A stretch of 64,000 nt of DNA, from positions 1,516 through 65,515 of the forward strand of contig DEFM01000002.1 in NCBI GenBank assembly GCA_002350855.1, read 5' to 3'. The notes under the pieces were generated by a model. That model saw only the letters and a program-made list of their open reading frames with translations. It had not been told where the DNA came from and made no database searches. Numbering within the stretch: the first letter of the stretch is position 1; each line of letters opens with the position of its first letter. Made by a program: the position numbers and the translations under genes. Positions 30,771 through 40,934 of the stretch are shown here, in pieces. Source of the DNA: Prevotellaceae bacterium UBA2852 (GTDB lineage Bacteria > Bacteroidota > Bacteroidia > Bacteroidales > Bacteroidaceae).

Positions 30771-33380
30771 ATGACTCTAAACAAGACTCTCGCTGTAGTA
30801 GCAGCACTACTTTGCAGCATAAGCATCTCGGCACAGACGCTGCCATATCAGAATTCCAACCTCTCTGCACACGAACGTGCAGTAGACCTGTGTTCACGTC
30901 TCACTCTTGAGGAGAAAGCAAAACTCATGCTCGACGAAAGCCCTGCTATTCCTCGTCTCGGCATCAAGAAATTCTTCTGGTGGAGCGAAGCCCTGCACGG
31001 AGCAGCAAACATGGACGGAGTGACCGTCTATCCCGAACCTGTAGGAATGGCAGCTTCCTTTAACCCTGAACTCGTATATAAAGTGTTCGACGCTACCAGC
31101 ACCGAATTCCGTGCACAGTACAACCGCCGCATGCTTGCAGGAGGTGAGGACGAGAAATTCCACAGCCTTTCTGTATGGACACCAAACGTGAACATATTCC
31201 GTGATCCTCGCTGGGGACGCGGTCAGGAAACCTACGGCGAAGACCCGTTCCTCACTTCAGTCATGGGTGTACAGGTTGTTCGAGGACTTCAGGGACCTGA
31301 GACAGCCAAATACCGCAAACTCTGGGCTTGTGCCAAGCACTATGCCGTGCACAGCGGACCTGAGTACACACGTCACTCAGCCAACATTACCGATGTGTCG
31401 GCACGTGATCTGTGGGAAACCTACATGCCTGCATTCAAGAAACTCGTCATGGACGCAAAGGTACGCGAGGTGATGTGTGCTTACCAGCGACTTGACGACG
31501 ACCCATGCTGCGGGAACAGCCGTCTGCTCCAGCAGATTCTCCGCGATGAATGGGGATTCAAATACCTCGTTGTCAGCGACTGCGGTGCAATCAGCGACTT
31601 CTATGACTCACACAAGTCTTCTTCCGACCCCATTCATGCTTCTGCAAAGGCTACTCTTGCCGGAACTGACGTGGAATGTGGTTACAACTACGCATACAAG
31701 AGCATTCCAGATGCCGTAAAACGCGGACTTATCTCAGAGAAGGAAGTTGACCTTCACGTAATCCGCCTGCTCGAAGGACGTTTCGACCTCGGTGAGATGG
31801 ACGACCCGTCAATAGTGGAATGGTCGAAAATCCCTGCTTCCGCACTCGATTGCAAGGAACACCGCGAACTCTCACTCAACATGGCTCACCAGTGCCAGGT
31901 GTTGCTTCAGAACCGCGGAAACGTGCTTCCTCTGAAGAAAAATGCCGGACGTATTGCCGTGATTGGTCCTAACGCCAACGTAGAACCTCTGATGTGGGGA
32001 AACTACAACGGTATGCCAACCCACACCATCACTCTCCTCGACGGAATGAAGGAGAAGCAGAGCGATGTGCTCTACCTGCCTGCTTGCGACCTCACCTACG
32101 ACAAAGTGATGCAATGCCTGCTTGAATCAAACTGCAAGATGGACGGAAAATCAGGACTTAAAGGCTCATTCTGGAACAACACAACACGTGAAGGAGAACC
32201 TGTAACAACAGAATTCTACACCACTCCACTCGCAGTCACCACAGCAGGTATGCACGTATTTGCACCAGGAGTGAACATCCAAGACTTCTCAGCGCTCTAC
32301 GAAACTGTATTCACTCCATCTGAATCAGGAGAATATGTAGTCAACGTTGAAGGTTGCGGCGACTTCCAGGTATATATCAACGGAGAACGCAAACAGCGTT
32401 TCCACACATGGCGCACCACTCCAACACGCACACCAATCAACGCAGAAGCAGGCAAGGAATACAAGATTGAAGTTCGCTTTGCCTACGTTAAGACATGGAA
32501 TGCGAACATGAAAATCAACGTGGCTCGTGAACTCCCAATCAACTACGACGAAATCATCAGCCAGCTCAAAGGCATCAATACTGTGGTTTACGCAGGTGGT
32601 ATCTCTGCAGCACTCGAAGGCGAGGAAATGCCTGTACACGCCGATGGCTTCAAGGGTGGCGATCGTACAAGCATTGAACTTCCAGCAGTACAGAGAAATC
32701 TTCTTAATGCTCTCCACAAGGCAGGCAAACGAGTTGTATTCGTAAACTTCTCAGGTTCTGCCATCGCTCTCACTCCTGAGGCAGAATCCTGCGATGCCAT
32801 TCTGCAGGTTTGGTATCCTGGACAGGAAGGCGGTACAGCTATCGCAGACGTGCTCTACGGCGACTACAATCCTGCCGGTAAACTTCCTGTTACTTTCTAC
32901 CGTTCCGACAAGCAACTGCCGGACTACGAAGACTACTCTATGAAGGGACGCACCTACCGCTACTTCAACGAAGCACTCTTCCCCTTCGGCTACGGATTGA
33001 GCTACACTCAGTTCACGATCGGCAAAGCCAAGGCTGACAAAGAGCAGATTTCACTCGACGCCCTCGACAAAAAAGGATATATCACACTCTCAATACCTGT
33101 AACCAATGCCGGCAAGCGCGACGGAGAAGAAGTTGTACAGGTTTACATCCGACGCACCGAAGACGTTGACGGTCCTCTCAAGTCGCTCCGCTCATTCCAG
33201 CGAGTAAGCATTGCAGCAGGCAAGAAAACCACAGTCACTCTGAAACTCGACAAGGCTTCATTTGAGTTCTTCGATGAAGAATCCAACACCATGCGCACTC
33301 TTGCCGGCAACTACGAAATCTACTACGGAAACAGCTCTGCTGACAAAGACCTGCAAAGATTAGACGTAACAATAAAATAA
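30771..33380 (+). CDS. Exported GH3 beta-glucosidase or beta-xylosidase with PA14 insert
   Basis: An 869-residue glycosidase with a signal peptide (to about residue 22, ISISAQ). The GH3 N-terminal barrel covers about 30-330 (ARDLWETYMPAFKKLV, LVVSDCGAISDF with nucleophile D270). The C-terminal alpha/beta sandwich starts near 370 and is split by a PA14-like domain (about 455-590, for example SGEYVVNVEGCGDFQVYINGER). A fibronectin-III-like domain closes the protein (about 760-860, REGEEVVQVYIR type). The motif TYRYFNEALFPFGYGLSYT is common in plant-type beta-xylosidases and beta-glucosidases of this family. It follows GH27 by 35 bases and precedes GH31 by 6. Confidence 0.94.
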   Translation: MTLNKTLAVVAALLCSISISAQTLPYQNSNLSAHERAVDLCSRLTLEEKAKLMLDESPAIPRLGIKKFFWWSEALHGAANMDGVTVYPEPVGMAASFNPELVYKVFDATSTEFRAQYNRRMLAGGEDEKFHSLSVWTPNVNIFRDPRWGRGQETYGEDPFLTSVMGVQVVRGLQGPETAKYRKLWACAKHYAVHSGPEYTRHSANITDVSARDLWETYMPAFKKLVMDAKVREVMCAYQRLDDDPCCGNSRLLQQILRDEWGFKYLVVSDCGAISDFYDSHKSSSDPIHASAKATLAGTDVECGYNYAYKSIPDAVKRGLISEKEVDLHVIRLLEGRFDLGEMDDPSIVEWSKIPASALDCKEHRELSLNMAHQCQVLLQNRGNVLPLKKNAGRIAVIGPNANVEPLMWGNYNGMPTHTITLLDGMKEKQSDVLYLPACDLTYDKVMQCLLESNCKMDGKSGLKGSFWNNTTREGEPVTTEFYTTPLAVTTAGMHVFAPGVNIQDFSALYETVFTPSESGEYVVNVEGCGDFQVYINGERKQRFHTWRTTPTRTPINAEAGKEYKIEVRFAYVKTWNANMKINVARELPINYDEIISQLKGINTVVYAGGISAALEGEEMPVHADGFKGGDRTSIELPAVQRNLLNALHKAGKRVVFVNFSGSAIALTPEAESCDAILQVWYPGQEGGTAIADVLYGDYNPAGKLPVTFYRSDKQLPDYEDYSMKGRTYRYFNEALFPFGYGLSYTQFTIGKAKADKEQISLDALDKKGYITLSIPVTNAGKRDGEEVVQVYIRRTEDVDGPLKSLRSFQRVSIAAGKKTTVTLKLDKASFEFFDEESNTMRTLAGNYEIYYGNSSADKDLQRLDVTIK

Positions 33381-33386
33381 AAGAAA

Positions 33387-35939
33387 ATGAAAAAGCTCCT
33401 GATACTAATCACCACATCCGTTTTGACCGCCATTTCACCAAAGGCACAAACCATTCCCTTTGATGAAGGCAAGCTGAAACTGCAGGTTATAGCAGAGAAT
33501 GCTGTCCGCATTCAGTATGAAATAGACTCAGCTGAAATCAAATTGCCTGAATGGATCTATGTAAGCGACAAATGCGTTAAATCCAAAGTGCAGAAGAAAG
33601 GTCCTGTAACAACCGTAAAGACCGCAGAAATGGAGATTAGAGTGAACCAACTTGGTCACATTGTCGAAATTTACAATGCTGAAGGTAAATGTATCTTCAC
33701 AGCAACGGAACACCAGCTGCTCAAGAACATGGTTGCAGGGGAAGTGACCAACGAAGCCACACTTTCCATGCAAACTTCTCCTGAAGAAATGCTCTTCGGA
33801 CTTGGTCAGTTTCAGGACGGAGAGACAAACATCAATGGATGGATGCGCCGTCTCACTCAGGTCAACACACAAATCAGCATTCCTATGTTTATTTCCAACC
33901 GCGGCTATGGCGTACTTTGGAATAACTACGGATTGACTGAATGGAATCCTGCCGACAACGGAATAACAATGACCAATGAGGGAACTTCCGGCAATCGCGA
34001 AGTGGTTAACGTTACCACCACAACCGGTGGTAGACAGGAAGTACGTACCAGCAACATCTTCGTGGCAACACTTCAGGTTCCAAGCGAAGGCGACTATGCC
34101 CTATTGCTCGATGTTGGACAGATAATGGCTCGTCGCCACAATCTTCAGATTGACGGCAACACCATCATAAACATGCAGAACCTCTGGCTTCCGCCTACGG
34201 CATCGGCACGCATTCATCTCACGGCAGGAGAACATAAGGTTCGTGCAGAACTCTCTTCTGGAGATTCACCCAAATTGTTCTACCGCCGTGCGACCGGCAT
34301 CAACACATTCTACTCACCAGTAGCCAATGCTGTTGACTATACCGTATTTGTAGGCACTCCAGACGAGGTAATAGCCACTTATCGCAACGTTACAGGAAAA
34401 TCTCCAATGATTCCACGATGGGCACTCGGCTATATACATTGCCGTGAACGATTCCACTCATCCGACGAAATCCTGCAGACAGCACAGCGTTTCCGCAAGG
34501 AGAATCTCCCTGTAGACATGCTTGTGCAGGACTGGCAATGGTGGGGCAAATACGGATGGAACGCCATGCAGTTTGACGAGGACTTCTACCCCGATCCACG
34601 TCTGCTTACCGATAGCCTTCACTCCATGAACATCCGCCTCATGCTCTCCGTATGGTCAAAGATTGACGTTAACTCGAAACTTGGCAAACAGATGAAGAGC
34701 TACGGCTACTACATCAATGGAACTGACTGGATAGACTTCTTCAATCCAGAAGCAGCTAAAGCATACTGGAGCGCATTCAACGAAAGACTTGTACCAACAG
34801 GCATTGACGCTTGGTGGCAGGACGCAACCGAGCCTGAGAACGACGATCTGCTCCACCGCCGTGTCAACAACGGACAATGGGCTGGTGAACGTGTACGCAA
34901 TATCTACCCATTACTTGTAAATCGCACGGTGTATGAAGGACTTAAGTCTTCCTCAAAAGCAAACTCACGCTCATTTATCCTTACCCGCTGCGGTTTTGCT
35001 GGTCAGCAACGCTATGGCTCGGCACTTTGGAGTGGTGACGTGGGTAATGACTGGGAAACATTCCGCCGTCAGATCACCGCAGGTTTAGGAATACAGGCAG
35101 CAGGAATTCCTTGGTGGACTTACGATGCTGGTGGATTCTTCCGTCCAGGCAATCAGTACACCGATGCTGACTACGCAGAACGTCTTATGCGCTGGATTCA
35201 GACAAGCGTTTATCTTCCACTGATGCGAGTACATGGCTACATGAGTAATACCGAACCTTGGAACTATTCCGATGAAACACAGAAACTATACGCTCAGGCA
35301 CTTCGTGAACGCTACCATCTCCTACCCTATATCTGTTCACAGGCTGCAGAGGTATGTCTTAGCGGTTACACCCTCATGCGTCCGCTCGTGTTCGACTTCA
35401 CAGATGATCCAACAGCTCTGAAACAGAAGCATCAATATATGTTCGGCAAGTCACTACTCGTTTCTCCGATAACAGAACCGAAGGCTTCTACATGGGAGAC
35501 ATACCTTCCGCAAAATGAAGGCGGATGGTACGACTTCCATAACAACAAACAATACAACGGAGGTACTACTGTCACCACCGAAGCAAGCAATGCCTATATA
35601 CCAGTATTTGTAAAGGCAGGCAGCATTGTTCCTACAGCAGAAGGACTTGAATCTACAACCCAATTGCTCAATGTGCCTCTTGAACTAACCATCTATCCCG
35701 GTGCTGATGCAACGTTCACTCTACACGAGGACGATGGCACAACCCTTGCCTACGATAAAGGCGAACATTCGGAAATCACATTCAAGTGGAACGACCGCAA
35801 CCGTTGTCTCACAATTGACCAGCGTAAGGGAAATTTCGCTTCAATGCCTAAAACCCGTATATTCCGGATCCATGTAGTCAATCAACCTGTGATAGAAATA
35901 GAATATAAGGGAAGTAAGATACAATGTCATAAAATGTGA
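33387..35939 (+). CDS. Exported GH31 alpha-xylosidase or alpha-glucosidase
   Basis: An 850-residue glycosidase with a signal peptide (about 1-19, SPKAQ). A galactose-mutarotase-like N-terminal domain (about 25-190) carries a PA14-like insert (about 210-320). The barrel (about 340-690) has nucleophile D479 in WWQDATEPEND and acid/base D551 in WSGDVGNDWETF; C-terminal beta domains follow. The WWxDxTEP form is seen in alpha-xylosidases and many alpha-glucosidases of GH31. Together with GH2 and GH3 this is the enzyme set needed to trim xyloglucan oligosaccharides. The stop codon overlaps a palindrome that precedes grpE. Confidence 0.93.
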   Translation: MKKLLILITTSVLTAISPKAQTIPFDEGKLKLQVIAENAVRIQYEIDSAEIKLPEWIYVSDKCVKSKVQKKGPVTTVKTAEMEIRVNQLGHIVEIYNAEGKCIFTATEHQLLKNMVAGEVTNEATLSMQTSPEEMLFGLGQFQDGETNINGWMRRLTQVNTQISIPMFISNRGYGVLWNNYGLTEWNPADNGITMTNEGTSGNREVVNVTTTTGGRQEVRTSNIFVATLQVPSEGDYALLLDVGQIMARRHNLQIDGNTIINMQNLWLPPTASARIHLTAGEHKVRAELSSGDSPKLFYRRATGINTFYSPVANAVDYTVFVGTPDEVIATYRNVTGKSPMIPRWALGYIHCRERFHSSDEILQTAQRFRKENLPVDMLVQDWQWWGKYGWNAMQFDEDFYPDPRLLTDSLHSMNIRLMLSVWSKIDVNSKLGKQMKSYGYYINGTDWIDFFNPEAAKAYWSAFNERLVPTGIDAWWQDATEPENDDLLHRRVNNGQWAGERVRNIYPLLVNRTVYEGLKSSSKANSRSFILTRCGFAGQQRYGSALWSGDVGNDWETFRRQITAGLGIQAAGIPWWTYDAGGFFRPGNQYTDADYAERLMRWIQTSVYLPLMRVHGYMSNTEPWNYSDETQKLYAQALRERYHLLPYICSQAAEVCLSGYTLMRPLVFDFTDDPTALKQKHQYMFGKSLLVSPITEPKASTWETYLPQNEGGWYDFHNNKQYNGGTTVTTEASNAYIPVFVKAGSIVPTAEGLESTTQLLNVPLELTIYPGADATFTLHEDDGTTLAYDKGEHSEITFKWNDRNRCLTIDQRKGNFASMPKTRIFRIHVVNQPVIEIEYKGSKIQCHKM

Positions 35940-35950
35940 CACATTGTCAC
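35936..35950. promoter_or_regulatory. Palindrome before grpE, possible operator
   Basis: GTGACA-CAT-TGTCAC is a perfect 6+6 dyad with a 3-base spacer, 83 bases before grpE and overlapping the GH31 stop. It is not the CIRCE sequence of HrcA. A TATAAT-like stretch (about 35979-35985) follows, so this could be the control region of a stress-induced grpE-dnaJ unit. Confidence 0.35.
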
Positions 35951-36018
35951 CACTTATCGTCAGTTTAGCTATGTGGCATATAATTTGCGGAGACGAGTAA
36001 GGAAAATTTTATCATGAC

Positions 36019-36627
36019 ATGAAAGAAGAATTTAATAAAAAAAATCTTAACAACTCTGAATCTATCGACGAGGAAGAGTTGAAGGCTTCCCAAAAGACGG
36101 ATCAAGTTAGCGACGAAGCCGCCAAGGATGTGCAGAACGCATCTGAGGAATCATCACAGGAAACTGCTGAACCATTGTCTGAGTTGGAACAAGCTCAGGC
36201 TTTGGTTGAAGAATACAAGGACAAGTACCTGCGCCAAGTTGCCGAATTCGACAACTACCGCAAACGTGTCATCAAGGAGAAGGCAGAACTTATCAAGAAC
36301 GGAGGCGAGAAAGTCATTTCCGCCATCCTGCCTATCGTAGATGATTTTGAACGTGCCAGCGAAAACATGGCTAAGATGGAAGACATCGATGCTGTAAAGG
36401 AAGGAGTGGAACTCATCATTGAGAAATTCCTCACAGCCCTCCACAAAGAAGGGCTTGAAAAGATTGATGCTGTAGGTCAGCCTTTCGATGTTGATTTCCA
36501 CGAAGCCATCGCTATGGTTCCGTCACCAAGCGACGAGATGAAGGGCAAGGTAATTGACTGCGTTCAGACAGGATATAAGTTAAACGACAAAGTGATACGT
36601 CACGCTAAGGTGGCAGTAGCAGAATAA
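36019..36627 (+). CDS. grpE: Nucleotide exchange factor GrpE
   Basis: A 202-residue cytoplasmic co-chaperone that releases ADP from DnaK. A polar, acidic N-terminal stretch (about 1-55) is followed by the long dimer helix ([20 protein letters not shown]) and the C-terminal beta domain with the family signature around 155-195 ([39 protein letters not shown]). It lies 7 bases upstream of dnaJ. dnaK is not in this window. Confidence 0.97.
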   Translation: MKEEFNKKNLNNSESIDEEELKASQKTDQVSDEAAKDVQNASEESSQETAEPLSELEQAQALVEEYKDKYLRQVAEFDNYRKRVIKEKAELIKNGGEKVISAILPIVDDFERASENMAKMEDIDAVKEGVELIIEKFLTALHKEGLEKIDAVGQPFDVDFHEAIAMVPSPSDEMKGKVIDCVQTGYKLNDKVIRHAKVAVAE

Positions 36628-36634
36628 ACAGAAC

Positions 36635-37804
36635 ATGGCAAAGCGCGACTACTACGAAGTGCTGGGTGTGGCTAAGACAGCCAGCGAAACAGATATCAAG
36701 TCTGCATACAAGAAACTGGCAATCAAGTACCACCCTGACCGCAATCCTGGTGACAAGGAAGCAGAGGAGAAATTCAAGGAAGCAGCTGAAGCCTATGAAG
36801 TGCTGCACGACCCGAAGAAACGCCAGATGTACGACCAGTTCGGACATGCTGGAGTGAGCGGCGCAGCAGGAGGAGGCGGAGCCGGATTCTCAAGCACAGA
36901 AGACATATTCTCTGCTTTCGGCGACATTTTCGAAGGTATGGGATTCGGAGGCTTTGGTGGGTTTGGAGGCTTCGGAGGAGGCAGCCGAGGACGTGCCCGC
37001 AAACCAGTTTTCCGCGGACAGGACCAGCGACTGCGTGTTGAACTCGACCTACAGGAAATCGTCAACGGCACCACAAAGAAATTCAAAGTAAAGAAGGCTG
37101 TAACCTGTAACAATTGCCACGGTACAGGAAGTGCAGACGGCAAGACAGAGACCTGCACCAAGTGTAACGGAAGCGGTGTGGTAATCCGTACCCAGCGCAC
37201 TATGCTCGGCATGATGCAAACCCAGGAAGTATGTCCTGACTGCCACGGAGAAGGAACAATAATAAAAAATGTGTGTCACCATTGCCACGGAGAAGGTGTA
37301 GTCAACGGCGAAGAAGTCGTTGAAGTAAACTTCCCAGCAGGATTGGCAGACGGCATGGTTCTCACTCTTGAAGGCAAGGGCGGCGCCGGACGTCACAACG
37401 GAGTAGCCGGAGACCTTCAGATTGTCATCAAGGAGAAAGCAAACGACACATTCATCCGTGACGGCAACGACCTCGTATATAACCTCCTGCTCTCTATCCC
37501 AACAGCAACTATGGGCGGCACAGTCGAAGTACCTACTATCGACGGAAAGGCAAAAATCAACATTGCTCCAGGAACCCAACCAGGCACAGTTCTTCGTCTC
37601 AAAGGCAAGGGTGTTCCCGAACTGCAGGGATACAACCGAGGTCACAAAGGCGACGAAGTCATCAACATCAGCGTCTACATCCCAGAAACTCTATCCTCTG
37701 ATGAGCATGAAATGATGAAGAAAGTCAGCGACAGCGACAACTTCAAACCCAACGAATCGGTAAAGCAGAAAATCTTCAATAAATTCCGTTCCTACTTTGA
37801 ATAA
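36635..37804 (+). CDS. dnaJ: Chaperone DnaJ
   Basis: A 389-residue type I Hsp40 that delivers clients to DnaK. The J domain (1-70) has the HPD triad at residues 33-35. A Gly/Phe-rich linker covers about 75-120. Four zinc repeats CxxCxGxG follow: [32 protein letters not shown] (about 150-225). The C-terminal substrate domains end with the dimerisation helix. Coupled to grpE by a 7-base gap. Confidence 0.98.
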   Translation: MAKRDYYEVLGVAKTASETDIKSAYKKLAIKYHPDRNPGDKEAEEKFKEAAEAYEVLHDPKKRQMYDQFGHAGVSGAAGGGGAGFSSTEDIFSAFGDIFEGMGFGGFGGFGGFGGGSRGRARKPVFRGQDQRLRVELDLQEIVNGTTKKFKVKKAVTCNNCHGTGSADGKTETCTKCNGSGVVIRTQRTMLGMMQTQEVCPDCHGEGTIIKNVCHHCHGEGVVNGEEVVEVNFPAGLADGMVLTLEGKGGAGRHNGVAGDLQIVIKEKANDTFIRDGNDLVYNLLLSIPTATMGGTVEVPTIDGKAKINIAPGTQPGTVLRLKGKGVPELQGYNRGHKGDEVINISVYIPETLSSDEHEMMKKVSDSDNFKPNESVKQKIFNKFRSYFE

Positions 37805-37814
37805 TTATGAATTA

Positions 37815-37897
37815 ATAATAAAGAATGAAGAATTCAGGTCACTTTTTGCCGAATGAGAAAATGTAACCTTTATTCTTCATTCTTCATTCTTTATTAT
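37815..37897. repeat. Inverted repeat with 7-base units between dnaJ and folC
   Basis: A perfect 18-bp inverted repeat (37815-37832 with 37880-37897) encloses 47 bases. The right arm carries two and a half copies of the unit ATTCTTC, and the left arm has the matching GAAGAAT. The repeat fills nearly the entire 98-base gap and ends 5 bases before the folC ATG. It may end the grpE-dnaJ message or influence folC translation. Confidence 0.65.
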
Positions 37898-37902
37898 AAT
37901 TT

Positions 37903-39216
37903 ATGAATTACGACTCTACTATAAAATATCTTTACGCCTGTGCTCCGCTGTTCCAGAATGTAGGGAAGGACGCATACAAGGAAGGGTTGGAGACAACCCT
38001 TTTGCTTGATGCCCATTTCGGACATCCACACCACAGCTACAAAACCATTCACATCGCCGGTACTAATGGCAAGGGATCGTGTTCACACACCATCGCTGCC
38101 ATTTTACAGTCAGCCGGCTACAAAGTAGGACTCTACACGTCTCCGCATCTGGTGGATTTCAGGGAAAGAATCCGTGTCAACGGACGCCCCATCGCCAAAC
38201 AGAGAGTAATCGACTTCGTCAAAAACGAAAAAGCATTCTTCGAACCACTCCATCCTTCATTCTTCGAACTCACCACAGCCCTTGCACTACTCTACTTCAA
38301 AGAGCAAAAGGTAGATGTAGCGGTGATTGAAGTAGGACTCGGCGGCAGGCTCGACTGCACCAACATCATCCATCCTCTGCTCTCCATAATAACCAATATC
38401 AGTTTCGACCACACCAACCTGCTCGGCAATACACTCGCAAAAATAGCATGGGAAAAAGCCGGAATAATTAAGCACGATGTACCTGTATGCATCGGAGAGT
38501 ACACAGCAGAGACAAGACCAGTGTTCGACGCTGCAGCAAAGGAGAGAGAAACCAGACTAATCTACGCAGAAGATTCCAAGGAAGTCCTTTCGTACAAGAT
38601 ATGTAAGAGAGGCGGAATTGACTACACAACTCAATCTTTCGGACAAATCCACGGAGAACTTGGCGGCATTTATCAGAAAGCAAATACCAACACTATACTT
38701 CATGCCGTCAGTCAGCTCAGACAAGTCGGGCTGCAAATCGAGCAGGAACATATTTCCAAAGGCTTCGCTAAAGTATGCTCGCTAACCCACCTCGTGGGAC
38801 GCTGGCAAAAGTTATCAAGCCATCCTCGTACATACTGCGACACAGGTCATAACATAGCAGGTATTCAGTATATTACCAACCAGCTATTGATGCAAGACTT
38901 TAACCAACTACACATAGTTTTCGGTATGGTAAACGACAAGGATATCAACGGAGTACTCGACATTCTGCCACGTCATGCACAATACTATTTCTGCCAGGCA
39001 TCGGTAAAACGATCACTTGACAGTAGCAACCTTGCTCAACTGGCATGGCAGCACAAACTCAAAGGCAGAACATTCCCGACTGTTGCCGCTGCATACGAAG
39101 CAGCACGGAAGAATGCCACCGACACAGATTATATATATATAGGTGGAAGTTCCTTTGTGGTCGCAGACCTGTTAACATACATCAAGAACTGTAAAAAGAA
39201 TAACGCTGGAAAGTAA
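37903..39216 (+). CDS. folC: Bifunctional folylpolyglutamate/dihydrofolate synthase
   Basis: A 437-residue ATP-dependent ligase of the Mur ligase fold that adds glutamate to folates. The P-loop is HIAGTNGKGSCSHTIAAIL (about 48-66), followed by YTSPHLVDFRERIRVNG and the magnesium/substrate part VAVIEVGLGGRLDCTN and SFDHTNLLGNTLAKIAWEKAGI. The C-terminal domain has YCDTGHNIAGI. Length is normal. The stop codon lies inside the left arm of its terminator. Confidence 0.96.
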   Translation: MNYDSTIKYLYACAPLFQNVGKDAYKEGLETTLLLDAHFGHPHHSYKTIHIAGTNGKGSCSHTIAAILQSAGYKVGLYTSPHLVDFRERIRVNGRPIAKQRVIDFVKNEKAFFEPLHPSFFELTTALALLYFKEQKVDVAVIEVGLGGRLDCTNIIHPLLSIITNISFDHTNLLGNTLAKIAWEKAGIIKHDVPVCIGEYTAETRPVFDAAAKERETRLIYAEDSKEVLSYKICKRGGIDYTTQSFGQIHGELGGIYQKANTNTILHAVSQLRQVGLQIEQEHISKGFAKVCSLTHLVGRWQKLSSHPRTYCDTGHNIAGIQYITNQLLMQDFNQLHIVFGMVNDKDINGVLDILPRHAQYYFCQASVKRSLDSSNLAQLAWQHKLKGRTFPTVAAAYEAARKNATDTDYIYIGGSSFVVADLLTYIKNCKKNNAGK

Positions 39217-39244
39217 GAAAAATCACTTTTCAGCGTTTTTTTTT
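39202..39244 (+). terminator. Intrinsic terminator overlapping the end of folC
   Basis: A 13-pair stem (39202-39214 with 39225-39237, one G-U pair), 10-base loop, then nine T residues. The left arm includes the last folC codons. Confidence 0.9.
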
Positions 39245-39374
39245 ATAAAAAATGTATTTAAATTCTTTTTCTTCAAAAAAAATCGTTTTATTTGCAGTAG
39301 AAAATCATCTGAAGTGACTAAAACAGTCACAAAGTAACTTGAAAACTAACAACAACTAAATACACTTAACAACT

Positions 39375-40463
39375 ATGAGCACAGTTAAAGCAGGCTGCCT
39401 CTGCGGCCTGAAAGCAGCAGATTTTCAGAAGGAAGTAGACGGCAAGCACACAGACCTCTACATCCTCACAAACAGCAAAGGCTATGAAGTAGCTGCAACC
39501 AACTATGGAGGCGCACTCGTAGCAATCATGGTTCCGGACAAAGACGGTAAAGTCGCAAACGTGATTCAAGGACACGACAACATCGACGACGTCATCTCAA
39601 GTCCCGAACCATTTTTGTCTACCCTCATCGGACGCTACGGCAACCGTATCTGCAAGGGTAAGTTCACACTTGAAGGCAAGGAATACAGCCTCGCCATCAA
39701 CAACGGTCCCAATGCACTCCATGGTGGACCAACAGGATTCCATAAGCGTGTATGGGACGCTCAGCAGATTTCTGCTAACCAGCTCCGTCTTCACTACACA
39801 GCTGAAGATATGGAAGAAGGTTTCCCTGGACGTTTGGAAATGACCGTTGACTATATCTGGACGGATGACAACGAACTCGTTATCAACTACAGCGGCACAA
39901 CTGACAAGACCACAATCGTAAACATGACCCATCACGGTTATTTCTCAATTGCCGGTATTGCCAATCCAACCCCAACTATCGATGACCTGATTTGCGAGAT
40001 TAACGCAGATCACTACATTCCAATCGATGATACCAGTATTCCACTCGGTCCTATCGAAAGCGTAAAGGGCACTCCATTCGACTTCACTACTCCAAAGCCT
40101 GTAGGACGTGACATCGACGCAGACGACATTCAGACAAAGAACGGTGCCGGCTACGACCATTGCTTCGTACTCAACAAAAAGGAAGAAGGCGAATGCTCGT
40201 TTGCTGCACGCATTACAGAGCCAAAGAGCGGACGCACTATGGAAGTATATACTACAGAACCGGGTGTTCAGGTCTACACAGACAACTGGGCAACAGGCTA
40301 TCCACTACAGCACGGAGCTACAGCACCTCGCCGCTCAGCCATCTGCTTCGAGGCACAGCACTTCCCCGACAGCCCTAACCGCCCATTCTACCCATCGGTA
40401 GTTCTGAAGCCAGGTGAAGTTTACACCCAGAAGACTGTTTACAAGTTTGGTGTAGCAAAATAA
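39375..40463 (+). CDS. galM: Galactose mutarotase (aldose 1-epimerase)
   Basis: A 362-residue enzyme that interconverts alpha and beta anomers of galactose or glucose. Family marks are LIGRYGNRICKGKF, NALHGGPTGFHKRVWDA, MTHHGYFSIAG with the catalytic-type histidine, GYDHCFVLN, and CFEAQHFPDSPNRPFYPSV with the catalytic glutamate. No signal peptide is seen, so it acts in the cytoplasm, where it would feed alpha-galactose to galK three genes downstream. The gene follows a 158-base gap with the folC terminator and probably has its own promoter (TTTATTTG near 39288 is one mismatch from consensus). Confidence 0.96.
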   Translation: MSTVKAGCLCGLKAADFQKEVDGKHTDLYILTNSKGYEVAATNYGGALVAIMVPDKDGKVANVIQGHDNIDDVISSPEPFLSTLIGRYGNRICKGKFTLEGKEYSLAINNGPNALHGGPTGFHKRVWDAQQISANQLRLHYTAEDMEEGFPGRLEMTVDYIWTDDNELVINYSGTTDKTTIVNMTHHGYFSIAGIANPTPTIDDLICEINADHYIPIDDTSIPLGPIESVKGTPFDFTTPKPVGRDIDADDIQTKNGAGYDHCFVLNKKEEGECSFAARITEPKSGRTMEVYTTEPGVQVYTDNWATGYPLQHGATAPRRSAICFEAQHFPDSPNRPFYPSVVLKPGEVYTQKTVYKFGVAK

Positions 40464-40491
40464 GAACATACTAACTAACAACACCATATTT

Positions 40492-40896
40492 ATGAATAAT
40501 AAAAAAGCCACACTGGCCATAATAGGAATCATCCTCCTGCTGATTCCCAACCTCCTCTACCTCATCACGAGCGTAATGGAGTTTTCAGATAAAGTTGTTG
40601 TAGGTTCCTCTGGTATTTTCTCATTCAAAGCATGGAAGGTCATAATTCTGGTTAACAATATATTCAGTTTCCTTGGATTTGCATTCCTCCTTGCGCATTT
40701 CGCTCAAGGCTCAGGCTCAGAAAAGGCAAAGCCAAAAGCGCCGGTAATGCCGCAACAATACCAGCAGCCTATGCAGCAGCAGTATCAGCAACCTGTTCAG
40801 CAGCAGTATCAGCAACCTGTTCAACAGCAGTATCAGCAACCTGCACAGCAGCAGTACCAGCAACCTGCTAATAGCTCTTTCCAACCAAGCATCTAA
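40492..40896 (+). CDS. Small membrane protein with Gln/Pro/Tyr repeat tail
   Basis: A 134-residue protein. Two membrane helices (about 6-26 and 49-72) are followed by a low-complexity tail in which the 8-residue unit QQYQQPVQ is repeated about five times (residues 85-128). The DNA is likewise a 24-base tandem repeat, so copy number may vary by slippage. I recognise no function; such tails are sticky and often cytoplasmic or periplasmic anchors. Its place between galM and the sugar transporter suggests co-transcription (28-base gap to galM), not necessarily a role in sugar use. Confidence 0.7.
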   Translation: MNNKKATLAIIGIILLLIPNLLYLITSVMEFSDKVVVGSSGIFSFKAWKVIILVNNIFSFLGFAFLLAHFAQGSGSEKAKPKAPVMPQQYQQPMQQQYQQPVQQQYQQPVQQQYQQPAQQQYQQPANSSFQPSI

Positions 40897-40930
40897 TTGT
40901 ATAATTGTAAATTGTAAAATTGTATAATAG
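40894..40930. repeat. Tandem AATTGTA-type repeat before the sugar transporter
   Basis: Four or five imperfect copies of a 7-8-base unit (AATTGTAT, AATTGTAA, ATTGTAAA, ATTGTATA) fill the gap between the stop of the Gln-rich protein gene and the transporter ATG at 40935. Confidence 0.5.
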
Positions 40931-40934
40931 CATT

